The position numbers and the translations under genes are program-made. 64,000 bases of DNA, taken from contig SVQW01000003.1 of NCBI GenBank assembly GCA_015065085.1, positions 101,637-165,636 on the forward strand, in the 5' to 3' direction. Shown piece after piece: positions 25,694 through 33,043 of this stretch (position 1 is its first letter; every line of letters begins with the position of its first letter). The stretch is from Oscillospiraceae bacterium. GTDB taxonomy: Bacteria > Bacillota > Clostridia > Oscillospirales > SIG627. The notes below the pieces were generated by a model that did no database searches, was not told the origin of the DNA, and saw only the letters and a program-made list of their open reading frames with translations.

Positions 25694-28270
25694 TTAATGT
25701 GCATCGTGCCAGTTATCGCCCACTGCCGCTTCACATTCCAGCTTAACATTGCCAAGATCGACGACGCTTGCCATTTCCTCACGCAAAAGCTGTTTGATAT
25801 ACTCAGCTTCGGATTTGGGAGCTTCAATTATAAGTTCGTCATGCACCTGCATGATGATACGACTTTTGAGTCCCTCTTTTTCAAGACGCTTATCCACATT
25901 GACCATTGCAAGCTTTATTATATCTGCCGAGCTTCCCTGTATGGGCGTATTCATAGCTACACGCTCTCCAAAAGCCTGCATCTGCTTTTTGGGCGAAATA
26001 AGCTCGGGAATATAACGGCGGCGGTTGAATATTGTTGTGACATATCCATCTTCGCGCGCCTTTGTTTTTATATTTTCAAGATACTCTTTAACCATGGGAT
26101 ATGTTCGGAAATACCCCTTTATATACTCCCCTGCTTCCGCTTTGGGGACACCCAGGTCAATGGAAAGCGAATAGTCACTTATGCCGTAAACTATTCCGAA
26201 GTTCACTGCCTTAGCGCTTTTTCTCATATCGGAAGTAACATTCTCAAGCTTCACACCAAACACTTGTGAAGCTGTGATTGAGTGTATATCCTCCTTGTTT
26301 GCAAACGCTGAAGTCAATCGTTCATCCTTCGAAATGTAGGCAAGTATTCTAAGTTCTATCTGAGAATAATCCGCATCAACCAGCACATAATCCTCGTTTT
26401 CGGCAACAAAATACTTTCTCAGCTCTCTGCCCAGCTGTGTTCTTACGGGAATATTCTGCAAATTAGGCTCGGAGGACGAAAGACGTCCCGTAGCAGTAAG
26501 CATCTGATTGAAGCTGGTGTGTATTCTGCCGTCATCGCCAATAACCTTAATTAGCCCCTCCACATATGTTCCGTAAAGCTTTGTAAGCTGACGATAATAC
26601 AAAATGTCACCTATTATCGGATGTCTTGAAGCAAGTCTGTCCAATGTTTCGGCATCGGTGGAATAGCCGGTTTTGTTCTTTTTGAGAACAGGAAGTCCCA
26701 GCTTTTCAAACAAAACAATCCCAAGCTGTTTCGGAGAATTAATATTAAACGCTCCGGTGTAGGAATAAATACGTGATTCGGCAGCTTCTATCTCCGTTTT
26801 CAGACGTTCGCCGTACTCAATTATCCCTTCGCGGGATACCTTGAAGCCGTAAAGCTCTGTCTTGGCAAGTGTTTTTGCCAGCGGAAGCTCTATTTTTTCA
26901 TAAAGCTCGACGCATTCATATTCTTCAATTTTATTCTTAAGCAATGGATATAATTCACGCAGGAATTTGCAGATATATGCCGGCTCCTCAGCACGTCTTG
27001 AGGAAACCGACTTCCCGCAAAACGACATAATAAGCTTTGCTGCATCCGAAGCACTGTCGGTAGGATTTATGACATATGCCGCGATAAGTGCATCAAAAAC
27101 CACATTTTTAATACTTTTTATTATCTCCACTCCGTAAAGCGAAGCGCAATAACGGCAGTAATCCTTAAAGTTATAAAGCACTATATTTTTATCACAGTAA
27201 ATTATTTTCGGCATATCGTCCGTAACACGATATGAAGTTGAGTTAATATCAAAATAAAATGCCTTTTCAGCCCATGTATACGTAAGATACAGTGTATCAC
27301 CGCACATGTTAAGCAATTCATCTGCACTGATATTAATATAAGGCTCTTTTATCTCCTCCGCAACCTGTACCTGATCCATGGAAATCTGAAATCCGTCTGA
27401 TACACTTTCTTCTTCTATCCCAAAGCTTTTCATTAGCTTTGAAAACTCCAGGCGAATGAAAAGTTCACGCAAAGTGTGTGTGTCAAAGCCCTTTGAAGCA
27501 AGCTCGGATATCTCAGGCAAATCGGGAGTGTTAAGCTCAATAGTAGCAAGCTTGTAGCTCATCTGCGCACTATCCCTGCCCGCGGCAAGCTTTTCTCTCA
27601 CGCTCTTTGTGACATCCGCGTTTTCAATAGACTCATACAGTTTTTCAATGTCTCCGTATTCACCCACCAGCTTCATGGCGGTCTTTTCACCTATACCGGG
27701 CACACCGGGAATATTATCCGAGCTGTCTCCCATAAGTGCTTTCAGGTCAATAAGATGAACGGGATCAAAGCCGTATTTTTCCCTGAATGTGTCGGGTGTA
27801 TACAAAATATCGTTACCTGTTGCCGCAATAATAACGTTACAGTTATCGTTAACCAACTGCAACGCATCCCTGTCTCCCGTCACAATGGTACAGAAAATAC
27901 CGTTCTCGGCACAGATACGGGAATATGTGCCCAAAATATCATCCGCCTCAAACCCTTCACGGGTAAGACACTCTATGCCCATAGCACTCGTCACACTGTG
28001 AACATATTCCACCTGCATTCTCAATTCTTCCGGCATGGGCTTACGCTTGCCCTTGTAATCCTCATACATTTTGTGACGGAATGTAGGTGCCTTAAGGTCA
28101 AATGCAGCACCGATATAATCGGGTTTTATTTCATCAATATGCTTTTTTACTATATTTATATATCCGTACACCGCATTGGTAAAAAGCCCATCCTTGGTTT
28201 TTAATGGCTTTACACCGTAAAAAGCGCGGTTCATTATACTGTTTCCGTCAAAAAACAAAGCTTTTTTCAT
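25694..28270 (-). CDS. polA: DNA polymerase I
   Basis: The 858-residue protein has the N-terminal 5'-nuclease domain (LFFDGNSIMNRAFYG, EADDILGTYSR, GDRDALQLV, ALMGDSSDNIPGVPGIGEKTA), a middle 3'-5' exonuclease-fold region and the polymerase domain with motif A VDADYSQIELRIL (~635), RKSAKAVNFGIVYG (O-helix) and VHDELIIE (motif C, ~815). In the middle domain the DxE metal pair appears as FDIN (~350), so proofreading is probably lost, as in many Gram-positive PolA. It functions in repair and Okazaki-fragment processing. It follows nth by 15 bp and both are probably transcribed together. Confidence 0.95.
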   Translation of the reverse strand: MKKALFFDGNSIMNRAFYGVKPLKTKDGLFTNAVYGYINIVKKHIDEIKPDYIGAAFDLKAPTFRHKMYEDYKGKRKPMPEELRMQVEYVHSVTSAMGIECLTREGFEADDILGTYSRICAENGIFCTIVTGDRDALQLVNDNCNVIIAATGNDILYTPDTFREKYGFDPVHLIDLKALMGDSSDNIPGVPGIGEKTAMKLVGEYGDIEKLYESIENADVTKSVREKLAAGRDSAQMSYKLATIELNTPDLPEISELASKGFDTHTLRELFIRLEFSKLMKSFGIEEESVSDGFQISMDQVQVAEEIKEPYINISADELLNMCGDTLYLTYTWAEKAFYFDINSTSYRVTDDMPKIIYCDKNIVLYNFKDYCRYCASLYGVEIIKSIKNVVFDALIAAYVINPTDSASDAAKLIMSFCGKSVSSRRAEEPAYICKFLRELYPLLKNKIEEYECVELYEKIELPLAKTLAKTELYGFKVSREGIIEYGERLKTEIEAAESRIYSYTGAFNINSPKQLGIVLFEKLGLPVLKKNKTGYSTDAETLDRLASRHPIIGDILYYRQLTKLYGTYVEGLIKVIGDDGRIHTSFNQMLTATGRLSSSEPNLQNIPVRTQLGRELRKYFVAENEDYVLVDADYSQIELRILAYISKDERLTSAFANKEDIHSITASQVFGVKLENVTSDMRKSAKAVNFGIVYGISDYSLSIDLGVPKAEAGEYIKGYFRTYPMVKEYLENIKTKAREDGYVTTIFNRRRYIPELISPKKQMQAFGERVAMNTPIQGSSADIIKLAMVNVDKRLEKEGLKSRIIMQVHDELIIEAPKSEAEYIKQLLREEMASVVDLGNVKLECEAAVGDNWHDAH

Positions 28271-28285
28271 AAAATCAATTCCTTT

Positions 28286-28936
28286 TTACGTATTTAAAAG
28301 CGGGCAACTATCGCACTTGGGCGAACGCGCAGAGCAGACATCTCTGCCAAACTCCACAGCACAGTGACAAAAATTACTCTGTTTATCCGGCTCAATAAGC
28401 TTCACCAATTCTCTTTCCACCGCCACAGGGTCAGCTTTATCGCAAAGCCCCCATCGCACAGAAAGACGAATGCAGTGTGTATCAGCAACGATACCCGGAA
28501 GTCCGAAAACGTCCCCCCTGATAAGATTGGCAATCTTTCTCCCCACACCGGGCAGTGCCAGAAGCTCATCCATATCGCTTGGAACCTGTCCGCCGTACTT
28601 TTCGCACAGTATGCGCGACATATCTTTTATATTCTTTGCTTTCATCCGGTAAACTCCGCAGGTACGCACCAGCTCTTCTATTTTCTCAATAGGTGCCTCC
28701 GACATGCTTTTTGCATCCGGGTACGCTTTGAAAAGCTCCTTTGAAACCATATTGACCCGCTTATCGGTACATTGCGCCGACAGCCTTGCCATCACAAGAA
28801 GTCTGAACGGATCACCTTCAAAATAAAGCCCGCATTTCACATCGGGGTACAGCTTTTCCAGCCTTTCATTTATGTAAGCGGCACGTGCTTTTTTGGACGT
28901 TATAAGTTTTTTTAAAGGACATTTCACTTCATCCAT
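28286..28936 (-). CDS. nth: Endonuclease III with a shortened Fe-S loop
   Basis: The 216-residue protein has the HhH-GPD fold: ARLSAQCTDKRVNMV, the hairpin LPGVGRKIANLI containing the catalytic Lys, and VDTHCIRLSVRWGL with the catalytic Asp following VDTH in the family pattern. The C-terminal cluster motif normally reads C-x6-C-x2-C-x5-C; here CSARSPKCDSCPLLNT ends with the stop codon exactly where the fourth Cys is expected. The enzyme should excise oxidised pyrimidines and cut AP sites, but it may lack a stable 4Fe-4S cluster or use another ligand. It lies directly upstream of polA, a sensible base-excision-repair pair. Confidence 0.88.
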   Translation of the reverse strand: MDEVKCPLKKLITSKKARAAYINERLEKLYPDVKCGLYFEGDPFRLLVMARLSAQCTDKRVNMVSKELFKAYPDAKSMSEAPIEKIEELVRTCGVYRMKAKNIKDMSRILCEKYGGQVPSDMDELLALPGVGRKIANLIRGDVFGLPGIVADTHCIRLSVRWGLCDKADPVAVERELVKLIEPDKQSNFCHCAVEFGRDVCSARSPKCDSCPLLNT

Positions 28937-29027
28937 AAATTTTCCCTCATAAAAATATTACTTTATATATTGTAGCACACTTTTGGGAATAATAATAGTA
29001 CAATTTTTAAAAAAATCATCTTTTTTA

Positions 29028-29056
29028 TTGATTTCCTTACGTATTGGGTGTATAAT
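29028..29056 (+). promoter_or_regulatory. Promoter of the queG-like gene
   Basis: TTGATT (29028-29033), 17-bp spacer, TATAAT (29051-29056). The predicted leader before ATG 29077 is only about 14 nt. Confidence 0.7.
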
Positions 29057-29076
29057 AATGAAAACCAATCACTGAA

Positions 29077-29856
29077 ATGCGGTATTTAAGTATGGAAAGA
29101 ATAAAGGATTTTTTCAAAAACGAAAACATAGAATTTTACGCGGTTCTGCCTGCTGATTCCGCGGAAATAATAAACACCTCCAGACAATCCGAGACAGAGG
29201 GATTTAAAAGTATAATTGTGTTTCTGATGCCGTATAAAACACATCTGTCCCCCTCACGAAATCTTGCACGTTTTGCTTCAGCGCGGGATTATCATTTATA
29301 TGCTTCACGGCTTTTTGAACGTTTTGAAGTCTTTTTTCCGAATTGCCGCTGTTACTGCGACAACTCCCCCGTTAACGAAAAACTGCTTGCGGCTCGTGCC
29401 GGGCTGGGAGTTATAGGTGACAACACCCTTTTGATAAATGAAAAATACGGTTCATTTGTTTTCATTGGCGAAATATTTCTTAAAGAAAAATTTGAAAATT
29501 ACACTCCGCTTCACACCGTCCGAAAATGCATTTCCTGCGGAGCATGCAAAAAAGCGTGTCCTGTAGAGCTGGATTTCTCACGGTGTATTTCCGCCATAAA
29601 CCAGAAAAAGAAAATATCGCCCGACGAACAGGAGATAATCCGTACCTCACAGTATAAATGGGGGTGCGACCATTGCCAGGATGTGTGCCCTTACAATCTT
29701 AATGCACCGGAAACACCGATAGATTTTTTCAAAAACGAAATATTGGATAATCTCACCGCCGAAAAGCTTGACATTATATTACAGAACGGCAGTTTTTCAC
29801 AGCGAGCCTATGCGTGGAGAGGCGAAAAAACCGTGCGCAGAAATATAGAATTATAA
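29077..29856 (+). CDS. Short epoxyqueuosine-reductase-like (QueG) iron-sulfur protein
   Basis: The 259-residue protein contains two 4Fe-4S ferredoxin motifs, CISCGACKKACP (~149-160) and CDHCQDVCPYN (~195-206), in the QueG arrangement, plus AARAGLGVIGDNTLLINEKYGSFVFIGEI typical of the cobalamin-binding part. Full-length QueG is usually longer (roughly 310-390 residues) and often has C-terminal HEAT-like repeats; these are absent. It probably reduces epoxyqueuosine in tRNA, or another corrinoid-dependent substrate. Neither ATG 29077 nor the in-frame ATG 29092 has a good ribosome binding site. It is monocistronic with its own promoter and terminator. Confidence 0.75.
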   Translation: MRYLSMERIKDFFKNENIEFYAVLPADSAEIINTSRQSETEGFKSIIVFLMPYKTHLSPSRNLARFASARDYHLYASRLFERFEVFFPNCRCYCDNSPVNEKLLAARAGLGVIGDNTLLINEKYGSFVFIGEIFLKEKFENYTPLHTVRKCISCGACKKACPVELDFSRCISAINQKKKISPDEQEIIRTSQYKWGCDHCQDVCPYNLNAPETPIDFFKNEILDNLTAEKLDIILQNGSFSQRAYAWRGEKTVRRNIEL

Positions 29857-29903
29857 ATAAAAACTGAGTTGAAAGCACTTAAGCTTCCCACTCAGTTTTT
29901 ATT
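29856..29903. terminator. Bidirectional terminator between the queG-like gene and spoVT
   Basis: Stem 29856-29869 pairs with 29890-29903 (AATAAAAACTGAGT and complement), with a ~20-base loop that contains a small internal stem, between convergent genes. Confidence 0.85.
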
Positions 29904-29914
29904 ATATTAATCGC

Positions 29915-30457
29915 TCATTCAAGCTGTTTGCCGAGAAAAGTTGCCGCAGTCTGTATAAGCTTTATTTCTGCATCATCAGGCTGACTGAAGCTATCGTTGG
30001 GCTTAAGGCTCATGACTGCGCCCATCACGTCACCCTCCGAAAATATGGGGCATGCCGCGGAAATATAGTGGCTTTCGCTTATAACAGTAGGATATATTTT
30101 GGAATCCTCCGACTGTACAGTGTACATCTGACGCTGTTCGATGAGCTCCTCAAGCTGACTGCTCAGCTTCTGCTCAACAAATTCGCGTTTGGAAACACCC
30201 GCCGCGGCAATGACCGCATCCTTATCGCACACGATAACATTTATACCGCAGCTTTTAAATAAGCTTTCGGCGTAGCTTGCCGCCGAGGACATAAGCTCAC
30301 CGATAGGCGAATATTTCTTGAAAATAACTTCTCCGTCTCTGTCGGTAAAAATTTCCAGCGGGTCGCCTTCGCGAATGCGCATGGTGCGACGGATTTCCTT
30401 GGGTATTACAACTCTTCCGAGGTCATCTATTCTTCTAACAATTCCTGTTGCTTTCAT
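29915..30457 (-). CDS. spoVT: Stage V sporulation protein T
   Basis: A start at ATG 30457 with AAGG upstream gives 180 residues, the family length; the frame continues to 30577 but the extra 40 residues are not SpoVT-like. The N-terminal swapped-hairpin AbrB domain is MKATGIVRRIDDLGRVVIPKEIRRTMRIREGDPLEIF, cited here as residues 1-38, and the C-terminal half is GAF-like (SCGINVIVCDKDAVIAAAG). SpoVT is a DNA-binding regulator of late forespore genes, so this supports a spore-forming host. A short AAAAATC-GGA-GATTTTT hairpin lies in the leader at about 30479-30497. A forespore-type promoter is expected, but I cannot assign one with confidence. Confidence 0.93.
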   Translation of the reverse strand: MKATGIVRRIDDLGRVVIPKEIRRTMRIREGDPLEIFTDRDGEVIFKKYSPIGELMSSAASYAESLFKSCGINVIVCDKDAVIAAAGVSKREFVEQKLSSQLEELIEQRQMYTVQSEDSKIYPTVISESHYISAACPIFSEGDVMGAVMSLKPNDSFSQPDDAEIKLIQTAATFLGKQLE

Positions 30458-30602
30458 ATATAAGAACCTTACCTTTCTAAAAATCGGAGATTTTTGAAAG
30501 GTGCCAAGAACCTTGTTATTCGATACCTCATAATAAAAATCTCCTTTGTTCTTTGGGTGCACTTCTATTTTGTGCAATCAAGGGATTTTTATGTAAGGAA
30601 AA

Positions 30603-30637
30603 AACAGGGAACGGAATAAAACTTTCTGTTCCCTGTT
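30603..30637 (-). terminator. Terminator of the GH27-rhodanese gene
   Basis: AACAGGGAAC (30603-30612) pairs with GTTCCCTGTT (30628-30637); on the minus strand the stem is followed by a T run, as required after the GH27 gene. Confidence 0.85.
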
Positions 30638-30698
30638 GTATGATATTTATTAAATTTTCATCAAGCAAAAATTTATCGATACCGAAGCCAACAACGCT

Positions 30699-32174
30699 TT
30701 ACAGCATACTTTCCATTGCGCCAAGGTAATATATATTTTTATATCCGAGATAGCCCAGATCGTTATATGACTGTATGCTTCGCTTACCTCTGCTGCAATA
30801 CACAATTACCCTTGTGTTTTTATCCTTTATCATATCAAGAGCAAAGCCATGAAGATAATAAAACGGGATATTGATTGCGCCGTCAAGATGGGATTTATCA
30901 AATTCCTCCTTTGACCTTACATCAACCAGAATTGCTCCTTGCGACATAAGCTGCTTGGCTGTGTCGTATGTAATTTTTTCAATCGGCTTTGGTTCTATAT
31001 CGCCCTCATCAAACGGATTAATTACCTCAAATGATTCGGAGCATTCGATTTTAAACACGACTGTTTCCTGAGGCTTCAAGTTTAATTTCATTTTCGCGAC
31101 AGGCTCAATATCAACGTGATTGCTCAAATCACGCACTTCCAGTATCTCTCCGCAAAATCCAAGCTCTAAAAAATCCAGCTCTGTGCTAAGTGCCTCGCTA
31201 CTTCTGTTAAGTACCGCCACAGCCTTGAGAGATGATTTTGCACTTCCCAGATTTTTTACCCAGACCTCACCTTGTTTTACATTATCATTAAATATATCTT
31301 TAATTTGAACTGCCTGCAAGCATGCTGTATCCTGATTTATTGCAATGAGTTCCTTATTCTTAAGAATTTCAAGTGTTTCAGCTTTTATTTTTGTAAGATC
31401 GCAACCGATCACAAGCGGTGTTGACATCATGCACCACATGGCAAAATGCGTTTTTTCTTCCTGATGGTTCAAGCCGTTTCCGAGCTGAAGCATATCAAGG
31501 TCATTTACGTGTCCCGGTGAGCAGTATCTCGCAAGCGGCTTTGTTGCATCAATCTGTTTCAGAATTGATGCAAAATTCGGCTTAATATCGGCACTTATTC
31601 TCCACGAATCGGCAACCTCAGTTACCCATTTACCCGGAAATTGCCATCTGCAAACATTAAATATGATAGGTTTTTGGATTCTTTCACTTATTTCATTTAT
31701 AATGTTTCCTATTTTGGTGTACTGTTCCTTATCATCAAGACCTAAAAAAATACCTCCGCACCAGTCGAGCTTGATGAAATCGAATCCAAACTCTTCAAGG
31801 TACATTTTAAGGTCCTGTTCTTCATATCCGTAAAGTCCGACATTTCTTCCGGACTCACCTTCACCGTCATGATAAAAAGCGCAGGTGGAATCACCGCCGT
31901 CCGAATAAATGCCCGCTTTAAGTCCTTTACTGTGCGCATAATCCGCAACAGGCTTTATTCCGTTTGGAAAACGTTCCTTATGGAACAAAAGCTGTCCGCT
32001 TTCATGACGTCCGCCGAAAAATCCGTCATCGATATTCAAATACGTGTATCCGCACTCTGCAAGACCAAGTTCAATCAATGCATCCGCCTGTGCCTTCAAT
32101 TTTTCTTCGTTTATGTTTGTTTTAAAACAGTTCCACGATGCCCAGCCCATCAATGGGGCTTTTCTTTTTATCAT
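30699..32174 (-). CDS. GH27 alpha-galactosidase-like enzyme fused to a C-terminal rhodanese domain
   Basis: The 491-residue protein is one uninterrupted frame. Residues ~1-385 are GH27-like: PLMGWASWNCFKTNINEE, YLNIDDGFFGG, LKAGIYSDGG, FDFIKLDWCGG (nucleophile Asp), WRISADI (acid Asp region) and HFAMWCMMSTPLVIGCDL, then the C-terminal beta domain. From ~405 a rhodanese domain follows: QGAILVDVRSKEEFDKSHLDGAINIPFYYL in segments and the active loop YCSRGKRS (~468-475) with an intact Cys. There is no signal peptide, so it is cytoplasmic. Alpha-galactoside cleavage is likely; why a sulfur-transferase-type domain is attached is unknown. The gene has a consensus promoter and a terminator. Confidence 0.88.
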   Translation of the reverse strand: MIKRKAPLMGWASWNCFKTNINEEKLKAQADALIELGLAECGYTYLNIDDGFFGGRHESGQLLFHKERFPNGIKPVADYAHSKGLKAGIYSDGGDSTCAFYHDGEGESGRNVGLYGYEEQDLKMYLEEFGFDFIKLDWCGGIFLGLDDKEQYTKIGNIINEISERIQKPIIFNVCRWQFPGKWVTEVADSWRISADIKPNFASILKQIDATKPLARYCSPGHVNDLDMLQLGNGLNHQEEKTHFAMWCMMSTPLVIGCDLTKIKAETLEILKNKELIAINQDTACLQAVQIKDIFNDNVKQGEVWVKNLGSAKSSLKAVAVLNRSSEALSTELDFLELGFCGEILEVRDLSNHVDIEPVAKMKLNLKPQETVVFKIECSESFEVINPFDEGDIEPKPIEKITYDTAKQLMSQGAILVDVRSKEEFDKSHLDGAINIPFYYLHGFALDMIKDKNTRVIVYCSRGKRSIQSYNDLGYLGYKNIYYLGAMESML

Positions 32175-32224
32175 TATCAGTCACTCCGTTGTCGTATTTT
32201 CATAAATATTTTGAATTATACTTC

Positions 32225-32253
32225 ATTTTATCATACGCATTTTCAAATGTCAA
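32225..32253 (-). promoter_or_regulatory. Strong promoter of the GH27-rhodanese gene
   Basis: Minus-strand TTGACA (32253-32248), 17-bp spacer, TAAAAT (32230-32225), 50 bp upstream of the start. Confidence 0.85.
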
Positions 32254-32343
32254 TATTTCGCTTCCATAATTTCATATATATTCACAAACCTATATCTTTA
32301 TATTAAAAAATAAGCCAAAAAACAAATTTATATTGCCGAAAAC

Positions 32344-32375
32344 AAAACATCGGAATGTTTTCATTCCGATGTTTT
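32344..32375 (-). terminator. Terminator after the tyrosine phosphatase gene
   Basis: A perfect 14-bp stem (32344-32357 with 32362-32375) with a four-base loop lies 12 bp past the stop codon; it is AT-rich at the base and may act in both directions. Confidence 0.88.
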
Positions 32376-32387
32376 CATCTGCTTAAG

Positions 32388-32852
32388 TTATATTTGCCCA
32401 CTGGTTTTCATGCAACGCAAAAAGGCATCACAGCCCTCTGCCACATCATTATAAGTATCGTCAAAATTACCTGTGTACCACGGGTCGGATATATCTCTTT
32501 CCGAGCCGGCAAAACTCAAAAGCTTGTAAATCTTGCTATCGGGATCACCGCCGAAAATCCTGCCGAGATTTTTAATGTTCCAATCGTCCATACCGATTAT
32601 GTAATCGAATTTACCGTAGTCACTGCGAGTTATCTGTTTTGCTCTGTGAGGTATGACGGGAATACCCATCTGTCGAAGCTTGCTCACCGTTCCGTGATGA
32701 GGCGGGTTTCCGATTTCCTCGGTACTGGTTGCAAAGCTGTCTATCACAAATTCATTTTCCAAGCCATTATTCTTTACCATATGCTCAAAAACACTTTGAG
32801 CCATAGTGCTCCTGCATATATTGCCGTGACAGCAAAACGCCACTTTTATCAT
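32388..32852 (-). CDS. Low-molecular-weight protein tyrosine phosphatase
   Basis: A start at ATG 32852 with AGGA upstream gives 154 residues, the normal family size; the frame extends further upstream without support. The P-loop is CCHGNICRST (~7-16; CxxxxxCRS type) and the general-acid loop has SDPWYTG near residue 122. It dephosphorylates phosphotyrosine proteins or arginine-phosphate in the cytoplasm; in Firmicutes such enzymes act in polysaccharide export control or stress. No cognate kinase is nearby. It is divergent from the first GH95 gene. Confidence 0.92.
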   Translation of the reverse strand: MIKVAFCCHGNICRSTMAQSVFEHMVKNNGLENEFVIDSFATSTEEIGNPPHHGTVSKLRQMGIPVIPHRAKQITRSDYGKFDYIIGMDDWNIKNLGRIFGGDPDSKIYKLLSFAGSERDISDPWYTGNFDDTYNDVAEGCDAFLRCMKTSGQI

Positions 32853-33043
32853 TTTAACACATCCTATCTGAATATTTGCAATTATGCGTTTATTATATAA
32901 CTTAATTACCGAAAAATCAATGGATGACGGAATTTTCACTGCATTATGTGAATTTTCCAACATTTTTCGATAAACGTATTATAGCATTTCAGAATGAAAC
33001 AGTATACAATTGTAATACTTAAGAATTTTTTCAGAGGTAAACT

